Source: Trichomonas vaginalis G3 (taxonomy: Eukaryota; Parabasalia; Trichomonadida; Trichomonadidae). Taken from it: a stretch of 64,000 nucleotides of DNA. Where the stretch lies: positions 24,223,411 through 24,287,410 of the forward strand of contig NC_067203.1 in assembly GCF_026262505.1 (NCBI RefSeq). The letters are read 5' to 3'. Both the position numbers and the translations under genes were made by a program. This document shows, piece after piece, positions 48,172-58,186 of the stretch (position 1 is its first letter; every line of letters starts with the position of its first letter). A model generated the notes under the pieces. That model was not told the origin of the DNA. It saw nothing but the letters and a program-made list of their open reading frames with translations, and ran no database searches.

Positions 48172-49627
48172 TTATTTTTGATTAAAAAGATTTCGAATAT
48201 TTACATCGTTAGTCATATCAATTGCAGTTACACCTTTGTAATTCTTTATTGAAATATTTATTCCTCTACATTCTAAGAGAAGTTTTACAGTTTCTGTATC
48301 ATTTGACCTGCATGCATCATGAAGGGGTGTATTTCCATACTTATTTTGTGCATTAATATCAATTTCATATAACGTAAGAAGGAATTTGACAACTTCGAAT
48401 GAATTATAAAAACAAGCATAATGGAGTGGTGTGTCTAGATCATCATTTCTCATATTAGGGTCAACACCACATGAAATAAGATCTTGAACAAGAGATAAAT
48501 TATTTAATCTTACTGCATAATCAATTACTGTCATATTAAAATGGGATACTTTATGATATCCATTATCAACAGCAAATTTGATTGAATAAAGATCTCGTTC
48601 TTGACTACATTTTACAAATGTATCATAAAGACAAAATAAAATTTTTGAAATCCAATTTCTTTCAAAAAATTTAATGTTTTCATCAGTTGTTGAAATTTTA
48701 TCATATTGTTTGTTTTCTTTATGATTATTATTATTTGGTGATAACATTAATGTTTCAAATAAATGAATGAAGATTTCATTTTCGTTTTGAATATTGTCAT
48801 TTGCTTTATTTCTTGTTTTGATTTCTTGATCAAAAGAGTTGATGAATGAAGAATAAAATTTGATAAAACGATAAATTGTTTCGTTTGTGCAGAATTCGAA
48901 TCTGATGAATTCAATCAGTTTGTCGAATTTTGATGATGATGAAAATGATAAAAAAGATGAAAATGTTTTGATGAATGAAATAACAAAATCACAGATATCA
49001 TCTTCGTTGTAGACAAAAACATATCTATTACTCAAAATACTTGAAATAAAATCAACAAAAATCATCGATGTTTTCGTTAAAATACGATGATGCAATAGAA
49101 TGATAAACAGATTCAAAAAGAAGACAAAGTTTGGAAGGTCCAAGAAAAGAGATATGAGATGCGATGAATGAACATGTTTTATCGAAATCACATGTTTTAA
49201 GACTGTATCGGATGAATGATTCGATGTTTGATTCACTGATAATTGTTGATGAAATAATGAATTTGTATTGTGAAATAAAATCTTCGTTCTTGAGAAGAAC
49301 ACCAAGATCATAAATAATTTCGCTTGTTTCGATGTCGATGTTTTCTGAAACATATCCTTCTTGAACAAACTTACAAAAAATGTTTAATGCTTTATTAAAT
49401 GTTTCTTTATTGTTAATATCAGTATTAATATTAATATCAATATTAATCTCTTGTGCACTATTATCTGTAATCAACATGTTTCGAACTGTTTCACTTAGAA
49501 CAACTGCGTGTGATTGTGTTGTATAAAATCGATGACCATTGATAACGAAACAAAAATCACTTCCATATTTAACTAAAGACGAATTTCTGCAATACTGAGA
49601 ATTAACAACGAATTTAATATCACTCAT
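48172..49627 (-). pseudogene. BTB-ankyrin protein gene with one frame change
   Basis: The N-terminal part has a BTB/POZ-like fold (DFCFVINGHRFYTTQSHAVV, LSETVRNMLI) and a helical BACK-like region. The second part has SILSNRYVFVYNEDDICDFV, helical segments and four C-terminal ankyrin units (LDTPLHYACFYNSFEVVKFL, GNTPLHDACRSNDTETVKLL). The two parts are in different frames. The switch falls at a five-base run (49057-49061, T5 on the coding strand), where one base fewer would give IDDFVDFISSIL. About 480 codons. BTB-ankyrin proteins are often ubiquitin-ligase adaptors, by family knowledge. Confidence 0.7.
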
Positions 49628-49961
49628 CAGTTTTTTGTCACTTTTTATAATAATTTACCATCAAATCTAAAAATAACGCTTGTTATAAGGTATATACATA
49701 TTCTTTGTATATAAGGCACAATTATTTAAATAAAGTTTCTCTTTTTTAATTTAACCTTGAAATTTAAACATATTCAATAATTCTTGCATATTGAATTTGT
49801 GTGCGCAATGAAAAATAATATACGCAAAATTCAATGATTAATGATTAAAAAAGATTCAAAAATTGATATAAAACGGTTTTTATACATGCATTTTCTTCAA
49901 AATTATGGCTAGAAGAAAAATACTCTACCGTTAAATGAACATTGTTAAAATTGATACTATA
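49628..49961. other. AT-rich intergenic region, left flank of the mariner insertion
   Basis: No gene or RNA is recognised. It ends at the TA target of the mariner element. Confidence 0.5.
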
Positions 49962-51260
49962 GGGTGTCCAAAGGTGCATTTAGCACAGCGCTCTATATGA
50001 GACTATTAAAGGAGATATATGCTGATTATAAATATATAATAAAAAAATAAGATATATGTATATGATGAGTATGTTGTATTTTGGCGCCATGCCGGGATAT
50101 AAAATGAATTTTGAGACAAGAGGCGGTTTCGCGGGAAATTTTGGCGGGATTTTTTTCATTTTTTTAATGAATCATAAAGAAAACATCCTCGCTCTTGCAA
50201 AAAAATGCAAAGACTGTAAAAAAATCTACGAGACATTGGTAAAATGCTTCGGTATGGATGCTCCTAGCTATTCCACTGTAACGTATCATGTTAGGATGTA
50301 TCACTTCATGAACAAAAAGGCGCCCATCATAAAAATTGACAAAAAATCGCCGGATCAAAGAAAAATCAAAGCAATTCTTCAAGCGCTAGATGAAGACCCA
50401 AGAGCATCACTCAGAAGGATAGAGGAGATGACAAAGATACCAAGTACAACAGTCAGTTATTATCTGCACAATTATTTGAACTACAAACTAGCGTATACAC
50501 GTTGGGTTCCGCACAACCTTAATTCAGTTCAAAAAAATCTAGAGTCCAATCTTCGAAAGAGCTCCTCTCTATATTGGGTGCGTATCAATCCAAGAAGTTT
50601 CGCTTTTTAGTAACAGGGGACGAGTCTTGGTTTCAATATGCAACATAAGCCAAAATCATGTGGATCCCGAAGGATGAAAATCCGCAAACATTCCCGAAGA
50701 AAAAAATTGACACACCAATGATGATGTTGTCGGTTTTTTGGGGCGTGAATGGCATCATCGCAATTGATATTCTTCAAAAACCTAATACGATGAATGCTCA
50801 GTATCTAATTGACAATGTTCTTACTCAAATTATCAATTCTGATGAGTTTGAGAAATCCAAACAACAAAAACAAAAGTTTGCAATTCATTTTGATAATTCA
50901 AGAGTTCACAAAAGTCATAAAGTAATGAATTACTTGTTGGAAAACAATGTCAAAGTTGTTCCAAACCCAATTTATTCACCTGATATTGCACCCTCTGACT
51001 TTTATTTATTCGGCACGCTAAAAAAGAGAGCTGAAGGACGCGAATTCGCGAGTCCAGATGATCTTGAAAATTTTGTAAGAGAGCAATTTGAGCAATTTTC
51101 TCATGATGATTTAAAGCGTGTCTTTCAAGCCTGGATCGATCGCTGCGAACGCGTGATTGAATCCAATGGTGATTATATTTAAATAAACTTTATATATATG
51201 TAACTTGTTTATTTCTATTCGCAGTATTCAGGTTTGTGCTAAACACACCTTTGGACACCC
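49962..51260 (+). mobile_element. mariner-family DNA transposon (Tvmar-like)
   Basis: A 1.3-kb element with terminal inverted repeats. The left end reads GGGTGTCCAAAGGTG and the right end its complement CACCTTTGGACACCC, about 27-28 bases with two or three mismatches. It is flanked on both sides by TA, the mariner target (49960-49961 and 51261-51262). It contains a single transposase gene. Mariner elements are abundant in T. vaginalis. The well-matched ends suggest a fairly young copy. Confidence 0.93.
50167..51182 (+). pseudogene. mariner transposase, interrupted
   Basis: The N-terminal DNA-binding part starts MNHKENILALAKKCKDCKKI, with the second helix-turn-helix at RASLRRIEEMTKIPSTTVSY. 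The catalytic domain has TGDESWF (first Asp), FAIHFDNSRVHKS (second Asp) and SPDIAPSDFYLF (third Asp). Exactly 34 residues separate the last two, the D34D signature of mariner. The copy is dead: there is one frame change between about 50570 and 50610 and one in-frame TAA at 50646-50648. The frame is otherwise open to 51182. It is open upstream to 50056, but the ATG at 50167 gives the usual length. Confidence 0.88.
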
Positions 51261-51549
51261 TATATTCTGACCATGAGTCAATGTTTATTTTTGACTTTTT
51301 AATCTTGATTAAATAATGCAGACAAAAAATTTGTAAATAGGACTAAAGATCTGCTACATAGTAAACGAAACAGAAGTTTGATGAAATGCTTGAGGTTTAA
51401 TCTCTAAATTCAAGCCCCTTTCTACTAGACCAAAGCAGAATTTATTCTCATCATCGTCATCTTTCTATTTTGTGAATTTTACGCATATGATGGAAAAATA
51501 TACTTCAGTAATTGACTTCAATTTTATAACATATTATATAATGCCAAAT

Positions 51550-52665
51550 TTAGCGTATAAATATAATAAATCCTAAGAAATAATTCGATAAATGGCATCC
51601 TAACACACTGTTAATAAAGAGGGATTTGAGTACTGTTATTATGAGACGACCGTTGCCTTGCCAGATGCCCGGGATGTGTTCAACTTCTGAAAATAAATAT
51701 TCAGAATTCAGATCAAAATTATATTTCCTCAATTCATTATTCTCATAAAACTCATCACGCGATTCGATCAGGCCAGGTGGTATATATGCATCCTTTGTCA
51801 AAGCCCATGAGCTCCCACCGCCACACCCTCCATTGCAATGATGACTAGCAAAGCCACCGAACCAGCCGCCTCCAGCACCGCATCTATCAGTCTGCTTATA
51901 CGGTATTTGTACTCCTTTAGAATTCTTAGATCCATATAACTGAGCGGCTTCTCCAGTACCAAAGGTAAATCCCGATGAGGAATTTGCTAAATATTTGCCG
52001 TTGTAGACTCGGTCAGCCCACCAACCTTGAGCAACAAGGCTGCCGCCGGAGCCACCTCTAGAATCATCACCAGCAGAGTCATCAGACCCACCGCCAGCAC
52101 CGCTAACTATCACTCGATGATAGAGGGAATTTTCTAAAAATTGGACAGAAGTTTGCCCACCGCCACTCGCCGTACATAATTCATATCCTGCAGAACTACC
52201 ACCACCACCATATCCACCAGGAACCATATGCTCCTTGTGAAAACAGTTTTGGGTGGGTGAGCAAATCGAATTTTTCAGATATTGTCCCATACCACCAATT
52301 GTGGCATATATTTGTGTTAATCGCTTAATATGAATCAATCCACGAACATAGCCTCCGGCACCACTGTAACCAAATGATGAGAGGCATGTTGTATTGCCGT
52401 GGAAGAGTCTGACTAAACTATCCTGCATGCATTCACCCGAGTCATAATGATAGGTGGACACTTTGCCTGTGGAACTACCACCGGAAGCACCATACAATTC
52501 GAATTTATATAAACCTGGATGGAGCGCAATGGAGTAATCAGTACATGAGGAAGGGTCTTCGCAAGGATAATCGAAAACGTATTTATTGTCTTCAACAGAA
52601 ACAGGAAGCTGTGATTTGATTTTGATACCAGCCTTATCTGGCTCATATAATGAATATCTGATCAT
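51550..52665 (-). CDS. Glycine-rich surface-type protein
   Basis: 371 residues. Residues 1-50 include paired Cys (PCEDPSSCTDYSIALHPGLY). FELYGASGGSSTG begins a Gly-rich domain with SGAGGYVRG, ATIGGMGQY, PGGYGGGGSSAG, ASGGGQTSV, VSGAGGGSDD, GAGGGWFGGF and GGCGGGSSWA. This pattern resembles the glycine-rich domain of ALK/LTK-type ectodomains and is frequent in trichomonad proteins. The C-terminus has a hydrophobic stretch (YFLGFIIFIR) that might be a membrane anchor. I see no N-terminal signal peptide. The frame is intact, with a start at the first ATG. Confidence 0.75.
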   Translation of the reverse strand: MIRYSLYEPDKAGIKIKSQLPVSVEDNKYVFDYPCEDPSSCTDYSIALHPGLYKFELYGASGGSSTGKVSTYHYDSGECMQDSLVRLFHGNTTCLSSFGYSGAGGYVRGLIHIKRLTQIYATIGGMGQYLKNSICSPTQNCFHKEHMVPGGYGGGGSSAGYELCTASGGGQTSVQFLENSLYHRVIVSGAGGGSDDSAGDDSRGGSGGSLVAQGWWADRVYNGKYLANSSSGFTFGTGEAAQLYGSKNSKGVQIPYKQTDRCGAGGGWFGGFASHHCNGGCGGGSSWALTKDAYIPPGLIESRDEFYENNELRKYNFDLNSEYLFSEVEHIPGIWQGNGRLIITVLKSLFINSVLGCHLSNYFLGFIIFIR

Positions 52666-53000
52666 CTAAAGAAGTTCTTAACATACCTACTACCATCATT
52701 CGAGATTCACCTCTGACTTCTTATCTCGGCAACAACTATATCTGAATCATAATCAGAAAAAATAACACTTTTAAACGATACCAAGCATGTTTTTTAAATG
52801 CAATTAGATGAGTTTGGATAGTTGGAAGAAAAATAAAATCAAAGATATCTAATCTATGAATTACGACAAATGATAATCATGAATGTATTATAAACATGTA
52901 ACTTAATAATGATTTGACACACTAGCATGTTTTTAGTAAAATGTTCTTCATTTTGATGAATCAAAAGCATAACTGCATTTTTAAAAAAAAAAAAGGTAGT
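52666..53000. other. AT-rich intergenic region up to the second Polinton
   Basis: About 330 bases with no gene. It ends in a poly-A run (52983-52994) right before a GC-rich hairpin, which may be the boundary of the second element. Confidence 0.5.
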
Positions 53001-53031
53001 GGGCTTCCAGGCACTTCGTGCCCTCTAGCCC
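53001..53031. other. GC-rich two-part hairpin near the second element's left edge
   Basis: GGGCT-tcca-GGCAC-ttc-GTGCC-ctct-AGCCC: an outer five-base stem, an internal loop, an inner five-base stem and a three-base loop. It stands out in AT-rich surroundings. It could be part of the terminal repeat of the second Polinton or an independent foldback. Confidence 0.6.
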
Positions 53032-53073
53032 CGAAGATGTTTAGTATAAATGAAGTTTTTATTCGGAAAATTG

Positions 53074-53178
53074 TTAGTCTTCTGGTGTGAATTCGGAGGA
53101 CTCTTCTTCTTCCTCCATTGCTTCTGGGAAGAAGCCTTCTTCTGGGTCGAAAACATTATATAATGTGTCGCTTTTCAC
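53074..53178 (-). CDS. Short acidic frame near the element's edge
   Basis: About 34 codons of coding-like sequence, with NVFDPEEGFFPEAMEEEEES and the end SSEFTPED before the stop. There is no ATG start. It could be the end piece of an acidic protein or a chance frame. Confidence 0.25.
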   Translation of the reverse strand: MKSDTLYNVFDPEEGFFPEAMEEEEESSEFTPED

Positions 53179-53253
53179 AAATTATATATGTTTTCATGTT
53201 TGTCACTTTTCTGTCACTTTTCAGGAAAAAAACATTTTTATTATTATATATAA

Positions 53254-54048
53254 ATGAATTTTACAAAACCTCCGTTACCGTTCTTTGGAAATAAGAGTAA
53301 ATGTAAAGATATTATATTGAGAGAACTTAAGAAACTACGAATGGTCTAACATTTGTAGATTTGTTCGTGGAAGTTTCTATATATCCCATTTGTGCCATAC
53401 AATATTCCCAGACTCAAAGAATTATATGCAATGACTTCGACAACTATATGGACCGTCTCAAACATATACCAGACACAAACAATATATTGAAAGAGTTAAA
53501 AGAAAAAGATACCTATAGGTAAGATGGAACGTATACCATTAGATAAGAAAAATATTGTGAGAGAGGTTTTGAAAAAAGCAGAATATATAGACTGGGATAG
53601 TATATCTGCTAGACTATTATATAGTGGTGCTATAAGAGTTCATGACATTGAAACACTTATGTCAAAAGTTTTATATCTTAACTATACAAATGTTTTCAAA
53701 GAGGACATAGAAAAATATATTGAGGGTATAGAGTTTGTGAGATGTCATTGGACAGAGTTGTATGAAAAATATAAAGACAAGGAAAATGTTTTCTTTATAG
53801 TGGACCGCCGTTCTATAACACATGGGAATTTTCAATACCAAGTAGACTGGACTTTGAGAGACTCTTTAGAAACTTTAGACGTTTTACATAACCATCCATG
53901 CTTTTACTTTACATCCGATAAAAGTGGTTTGGAAACCGTTATGAGATGGTTAGAGGACATACATGACTATGAGTTTAGATATGACAAGCTAGAATATGAG
54001 AGAGGTCCTATAAACCGGAGAAAGTTCATAACAAAGAAATTTTATTAG
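53254..54048 (+). pseudogene. D12-class N6-adenine DNA methyltransferase, broken
   Basis: The region starts at an ATG in the TATAAATG context after a T-rich tract. MNFTKPPLPFFGNKSKCKDI carries the F-x-G-x-K AdoMet-binding start of Dam/D12 methyltransferases. Further on come IICNDFDNYMDRLKHIPD (motif near the cofactor site), ENVFFIVDRRSITHGN and the closing CFYFTSDKSGLETVMRWLED typical of the family. It would methylate adenines in DNA, perhaps the element's own. Such genes occur in some Polintons and virophages. It looks broken, with about two breaks. Confidence 0.7.
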
Positions 54049-54055
54049 TAAGTAA

Positions 54056-54187
54056 ATGTGGTTTGAAATAGGACTACTTGTTTTAGGTTTTTTCCATTGT
54101 GTCATTTATTTATTTGACGTGGCAGAAAAGTACAGAGAATATGAAGATGAACCAATGCCTGCAAATGTTCAGTATATGTACTCGTAA
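54056..54187 (+). CDS. Small single-span membrane protein
   Basis: 43 residues: MWFEIGLLVLGFFHCVIYLF, then DVAEKYREYEDEPMPANVQY and MYS. One hydrophobic segment at residues 3-20 is followed by an acidic tail, so the topology is probably N-terminal anchor with cytoplasmic tail. It starts eight bases after the methyltransferase stop, in the GTAAATG context. A virion membrane or host-membrane role is a guess. Confidence 0.55.
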   Translation: MWFEIGLLVLGFFHCVIYLFDVAEKYREYEDEPMPANVQYMYS

Positions 54188-54210
54188 GAGATATTTTTAT
54201 CTAATATTAA

Positions 54211-54569
54211 ATGGACGCACAGAACTTAGCGAATGCACAGCAACCTGGACAACCAAACCCAGAGAATATTCCAAATGAAGTTAGAATACAAACTGCAATG
54301 GCAAACTATGGTCAAGTGCCAACAGATGTACAAATGCAAGCCATGTCAAATGACGCTGCGTTAGGTTTGCCACCATGTATGCAAATATGAGATGGAAAGA
54401 GTTTTATACAAACCCTGAAGTGGGATATAAACAACTTTATGCAGATGACGCGAACACAGGAGTTGACCCAGAATATGTTTTCTACCAGAGGAGAAACAGA
54501 ATGTATGAGCTCCAGTTAAAGAATGCTATGGAACTCAACAGGAAACGTAAGAGACTAGGCGGACATTAG
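54211..54569 (+). pseudogene. Polinton small gene region, Gln/Asn-rich then basic helical
   Basis: Coding-like over the whole stretch. It begins at an ATTAAATG start with MDAQNLANAQQPGQPNPENI and a Gln/Met-rich part. Its later portion encodes EFYTNPEVGYKQLYADDANT and a basic helix ending RKRKRLGGH. It lies between the small membrane protein and the amphipathic protein. It appears broken, and its function is unknown. Confidence 0.45.
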
Positions 54570-54587
54570 ATTTTTACATATAGTAAA

Positions 54588-54833
54588 ATGGGTTTCTTCA
54601 GTAAGATAGGAAACTTCTTTCGAAATGTTGGAAGAGGTATATGGAATGGAATAAAAACCGTAGGAAGAGGAATTTGGAACGGTGTCAAAAATATTGGTAA
54701 AAGGGTAGGTCAGTTTGTTGGTATTATACCTAAAGACCCTGAACCAGAAGAACAAGCTCCTGTTATACAACAGCCTGAACCTGCACCACAGTCTAGTTGG
54801 CAACCAAATCCAACACCACAACCGGTATATTAA
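54588..54833 (+). CDS. Small amphipathic-repeat protein, virion-type
   Basis: 81 residues. FFSKIGNFFRNVGRGIWNGI is followed by a near repeat, VGRGIWNGVKNIGKRVGQFV. This is a basic, Trp/Phe-containing amphipathic helix array. A Pro/Gln/Glu-rich tail follows (EPEEQAPVIQQPEPAPQ). The design parallels the MAAG-FKKLWD proteins of the first element and membrane-active minor virion proteins in general. The start follows TTTTTACATATAGTAAAATG. Confidence 0.6.
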   Translation: MGFFSKIGNFFRNVGRGIWNGIKTVGRGIWNGVKNIGKRVGQFVGIIPKDPEPEEQAPVIQQPEPAPQSSWQPNPTPQPVY

Positions 54834-54836
54834 AAA

Positions 54837-55684
54837 ATTATATTTTTACCGTTCGATAGTAGTTGTATATGAAACTAAGTTCTAAGTAAAACGCATGGTA
54901 TAATGGAATTATTCTTTTTCTTCCATCTGTAGTAAACCATACTTGAAAGTCTGAAATACTTCCACTTGGTGGTTCGTATAACTTTGTAGGTTTTTCGTAA
55001 AAGTCATTTGCCAAGCATAAGAAAGAGTTTTGGGCGCCAGAAAATGAAGCATGAACAATAATAGCATCTGGGTCGAAAATATTTTATATGTTCCATTAGG
55101 GTTTCGACTTCATAATAGTCCGGGTGTACTGGATATGCTGCAGGCTGATTTAACATCCTCATAAATCTATACCATGCCAAGTTGTTATATTTTGTAGAAA
55201 TATAAACGTTTTCTCCAAGGTCTTCTATTCTATTGATTTTAACAGTTGCATTTTTCCTGTCATAAATAATATCGAGATGGTATTCTCCTTCGTCAATGTT
55301 ATACTGTTTTGCATATTCGATATAGATATCGTTTATTTTTTCTTGAAAAGCTTGAAGAGTTGTTTCTAAGTTTACAAGCAAACTAACTTGTAAAAGTTTT
55401 CCCTGTTCAAATTTCTCATACATACGTTTTTCTTTGTTATAGTATCGAACTTCAAAACCGACCGTAAATGGGAAACCATGTATGGCTTCTGAAATGAACT
55501 TCATTCTACGAAAGCCAATAGCTTTTGTGACAGATGGGTCTCTTAGCCATCTTAATGGGTAGTCAAAACGATAGCCTTCATGCTTTACGGTCTCTGTCTC
55601 AAACTTTTGACCGACATTAGTAAAAAGTTCATCTAATGGTTTAGTTGTAGCAACTCTTGAATTTTCTTTTTCTATTGGAAGCAT
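54837..55684 (-). pseudogene. Polinton structural-type gene, broken once or so
   Basis: The first part (start at 55684) reads MLPIEKENSRVATTKPLDEL, RFDYPLRWLRDPSVTKAIGF, FPFTVGFEVRYYNKEKRMYE and IEDLGENVYISTKYNNLAWY. The last part of the region is equally coding-like and strand-rich (QVWFTTDGRKRIIPLYHAFY). The beta-rich character and place between small virion-type genes and the fibre suggest a minor capsid (penton-like) protein. That is inference. Confidence 0.5.
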
Positions 55685-55702
55685 ATTTTATCTAGAATAA
55701 AA
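55685..55702. promoter_or_regulatory. 18-base bidirectional start region
   Basis: Only 18 bases (ATTTTATCTAGAATAAAA) separate the divergent start codons of the structural-type gene and the fibre gene. The sequence is nearly palindromic around TCTAGA, so each strand shows a T-rich tract followed by A-rich bases before ATG. It must serve both genes. Confidence 0.5.
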
Positions 55703-57216
55703 ATGTCGAAAGATATTGCTTCCATGAGAGAAATACAACACAACCGACAACTCATTATGCAAGCTCTAAATAAGAACACAACAAACTTTTCAAACTATTC
55801 TAAGATATCTGAGTCATTGAAAGAAGGAAACTTAAAACTGACAATAAACCCAATGACAGATGAGTTTCTGTTTCAAGACAATAAGAACCATACTGTCTGT
55901 ATAAATCCAACAAAAGGAACTTTAAACGAGAAACCTATAAATGAACTTCTTTTGAAAACAGATGTTGACAACAAAGCTGACAAAGAATATGTAGACGATG
56001 CAATAGCAAAGAAGAAGAAAGAGCTAACAATGCTTATGCAACAAAAGAACATACTCATCCTGAACTAGCAGACAAAACATATGTTGACAATAAAATGTCA
56101 AGTGAAGTGACAAGAGCTGAAAACGAATATTCTAAAAAGACTCATACACATTCTATATCTGAAATAACAGACTTACAAGAAACCTTAAACAGTAAAAGTG
56201 CCGTTGGACATACACATACCATTGCAAATATTACAAACTTACAAGAAACCTTAAACAGTAAAAGTGACGTTGGACATACACATACCATTGCAATATTACA
56301 AACTTACAAGAAACCTTAAACAGTAAAAGTGACGTTGGACATACACATTCTATATCTGAAATAACAGACTTAAACGTTAGCCTTGAAAAGAAAGCAGACA
56401 AGAACCATACACATACCATTGCAAATATTACAAACTTACAAGACCTTAAACAGTAAAAGTGCCGTTGGACATACACATTCTATATCTGAAATAACAGACT
56501 TAAACGTTAGCCTTGAAAGAAAGCAGACAAGAACCATACACATGATTTTTCACAACTGTTGCTATAGAAAGTATTGAAGGAACGGTTGAAGAAACTGGTG
56601 GGGATGCATTATATTGTAAACCTCCTAACTTTCCACAAGGTTTAACATCGGATGACGACATAACGACGATGAGAAACATTAGATGTAAAGATGTTTATGT
56701 CATGAAGGATGAACATAATATTAAATTCACTGCTCAAGATTTATATGACAAGAAAGCAGACAAAACAGAGCTTCAAACATTAAAGACAGAAATACTTCAA
56801 ACATTATATCCTATAGGCTCTATTTATACGTCAATGAAACTCTACCAGACCAGAAGTAGTACTTGGTTTTGGAACTTGGACTCAAATAGTCGACAGGTTT
56901 TTGTATTGTGCAAATCTTCAAAGGAAACAGGTGGAAGTAAAACGATTTCAGGTGAAAATTTACCTGCACACAGTCACTACATAGATTTAAGTACATCTCA
57001 AGCAGGTTGGCATAAGCATAGATATTGGATTGGTCAGCAATGATAAAAGGTAAAGGATATTATGTTAAAGACAACGTTAAGTTTGCTAAAAAGACTTTTC
57101 GACCAACTGAACCAGGAGGAAATCATGTCCATACTTTCACAACAAATCCAACAGGCTTGGGTAAAGACTACATGCCACCTTACATGACAGTTTACGCATG
57201 GTATAGAATTGCTTAG
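55703..57216 (+). pseudogene. Phage-type fibre gene with HTH tandem repeats, broken
   Basis: It starts MSKDIASMREIQHNRQLIMQ. A trimerisation-type segment follows (VDNKADKEYVDDAIAKKKKE). A tandem array then encodes 22-residue units of the form HTHSISEITDLQETLNSKSA. The C-terminal domain has ILQTLYPIGSIYTSM, LPAHSHYIDLS, GGNHVHTFTTNPTGLG and DYMPPYMTVYAWYR, homologous to the end of the first element's fibre. The structure is that of phage side-tail fibres with metal-binding His along the axis. It looks broken, with several breaks, mostly in the repetitive part. Confidence 0.75.
56146..56545 (+). repeat. Tandem 66-base repeats coding fibre units
   Basis: About six units with the DNA core CATACACATACCATTGC or CATACACATTCTATATC and AACTTACAAGAAACC. 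They encode alternating ISEITDL and IANITNL versions. Blocks of two neighbouring units recur, which indicates unequal exchange inside the array. Confidence 0.8.
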
Positions 57217-58170
57217 TCGTCATTTTCAACTTCTTTAGCATATTCGTCAGGAGTTGTCTTATATTTGTTAGGAACTGTCTTTGAAAGTATACCACCTTGA
57301 ACTTTGACAAGTTTGAAACGAGGTCTGACAATAGTAGTTTTATCTTCTGCTTGCAGTCTGTACATTTTGCCATGTTTGCCTAAAACTTCATAATATTCTC
57401 TTGTATACTTTCTTCTATTTTTACGAACACGAATGTGAGTACCTGTCGGGTTCCCATTGTTGTCATAGTCAATAGTATTTTCATATGGGTCGCGTTTAGG
57501 TATTTCTATTTTTACTTTGTCACCTTTCTGAAGTTTGAAGCCCGGCATTCTTTCTTGTTTGTCTCTTTTGACTAAATTATTAAATATATAGTCTTTCTCT
57601 AAGTCAGGGTTGTTTTTCATTTCTTCGGGGGAGTGGTTTCCCAAACCTTTTTGTTTACGGCTATTGTAAATATTTAAAACTTGTCTCATCTTTGCCATGG
57701 AGAAGTGTCTATATTTGTCGTCATATGACATTTCATTTGCTTCACCACCTTGTGGTTGGTTTAAGTCTCTTAACATTTTTATACAACCGTCAATGACACC
57801 AAGAGCAGAATGGTTTTGGTCGACAATGAAATATTGGTTTACATTTTTTGAACGCAGATAGTTTTTTACATCATCTGATTTGAAAGAACTTTCACAGTCA
57901 GATGTCAGTTTTGTTGGATGGTATTTGTCAACGAATATTGTCAAAGCAGTTTTCACATCTAAAATATTTTTGGACCATAATGGTATGGCTTCACAGTATC
58001 TTGTGTTTTGACCGACAAATATTACCAGTATGGTGGTCCATCTTCTCTATACCTCGGAATGTTTTCCAAGATATCCATAAACCAAGCATTTGGTGTTGAA
58101 CTAAAGATTTTTACCATGAGTGCTTTCTTTGTCGCTTTAGAAACATAGGGTCCTTGTTTGGATTCGTCAT
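57213..58170 (-). pseudogene. Polinton integrase with chromodomain-like tail, broken
   Basis: A retroviral-type integrase region. The first part encodes SSTPNAWFMDILENIPRYRE, which bears the first catalytic Asp. Then come LTSDCESSFKSDDVKNYLRS (second Asp) and DQNHSALGVIDGCIKMLRDL (Asn/Asp-His and the third position region), YNSRKQKGLGNHSPEEMKNN, and a C-terminal beta-barrel of SH3/chromodomain type (FKLQKGDKVKIEIPKRDPYE, VLGKHGKMYRLQAEDKTTIV). It differs in sequence from the first element's integrase. It looks broken near its front. The end meets the fibre gene's stop with a four-base overlap. Confidence 0.75.
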
Positions 58171-58186
58171 TTTTATCCTATAAGAA

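Noticed and set aside
8344-51182. Possible reassigned stop codon: single in-frame TAA inside otherwise good coding sequence (9511, 32571, 50646)
   Set aside because: uL29, ALG5, the BspA-like gene and the 1022-residue gene all end at ordinary TAA, and the affected genes belong to decaying families or a transposon. Standard code with pseudogenes explains it.
53254-54048. Restriction-modification system
   Set aside because: Only a methyltransferase-type gene is present. No nuclease of a restriction type lies beside it, and the HNH-type gene is 8 kb away and of a different kind.
56146-56545. CRISPR-like array of regularly spaced repeats
   Set aside because: The 66-base units are coding repeats of a fibre protein, without unique spacers or any cas gene, in a eukaryotic context.
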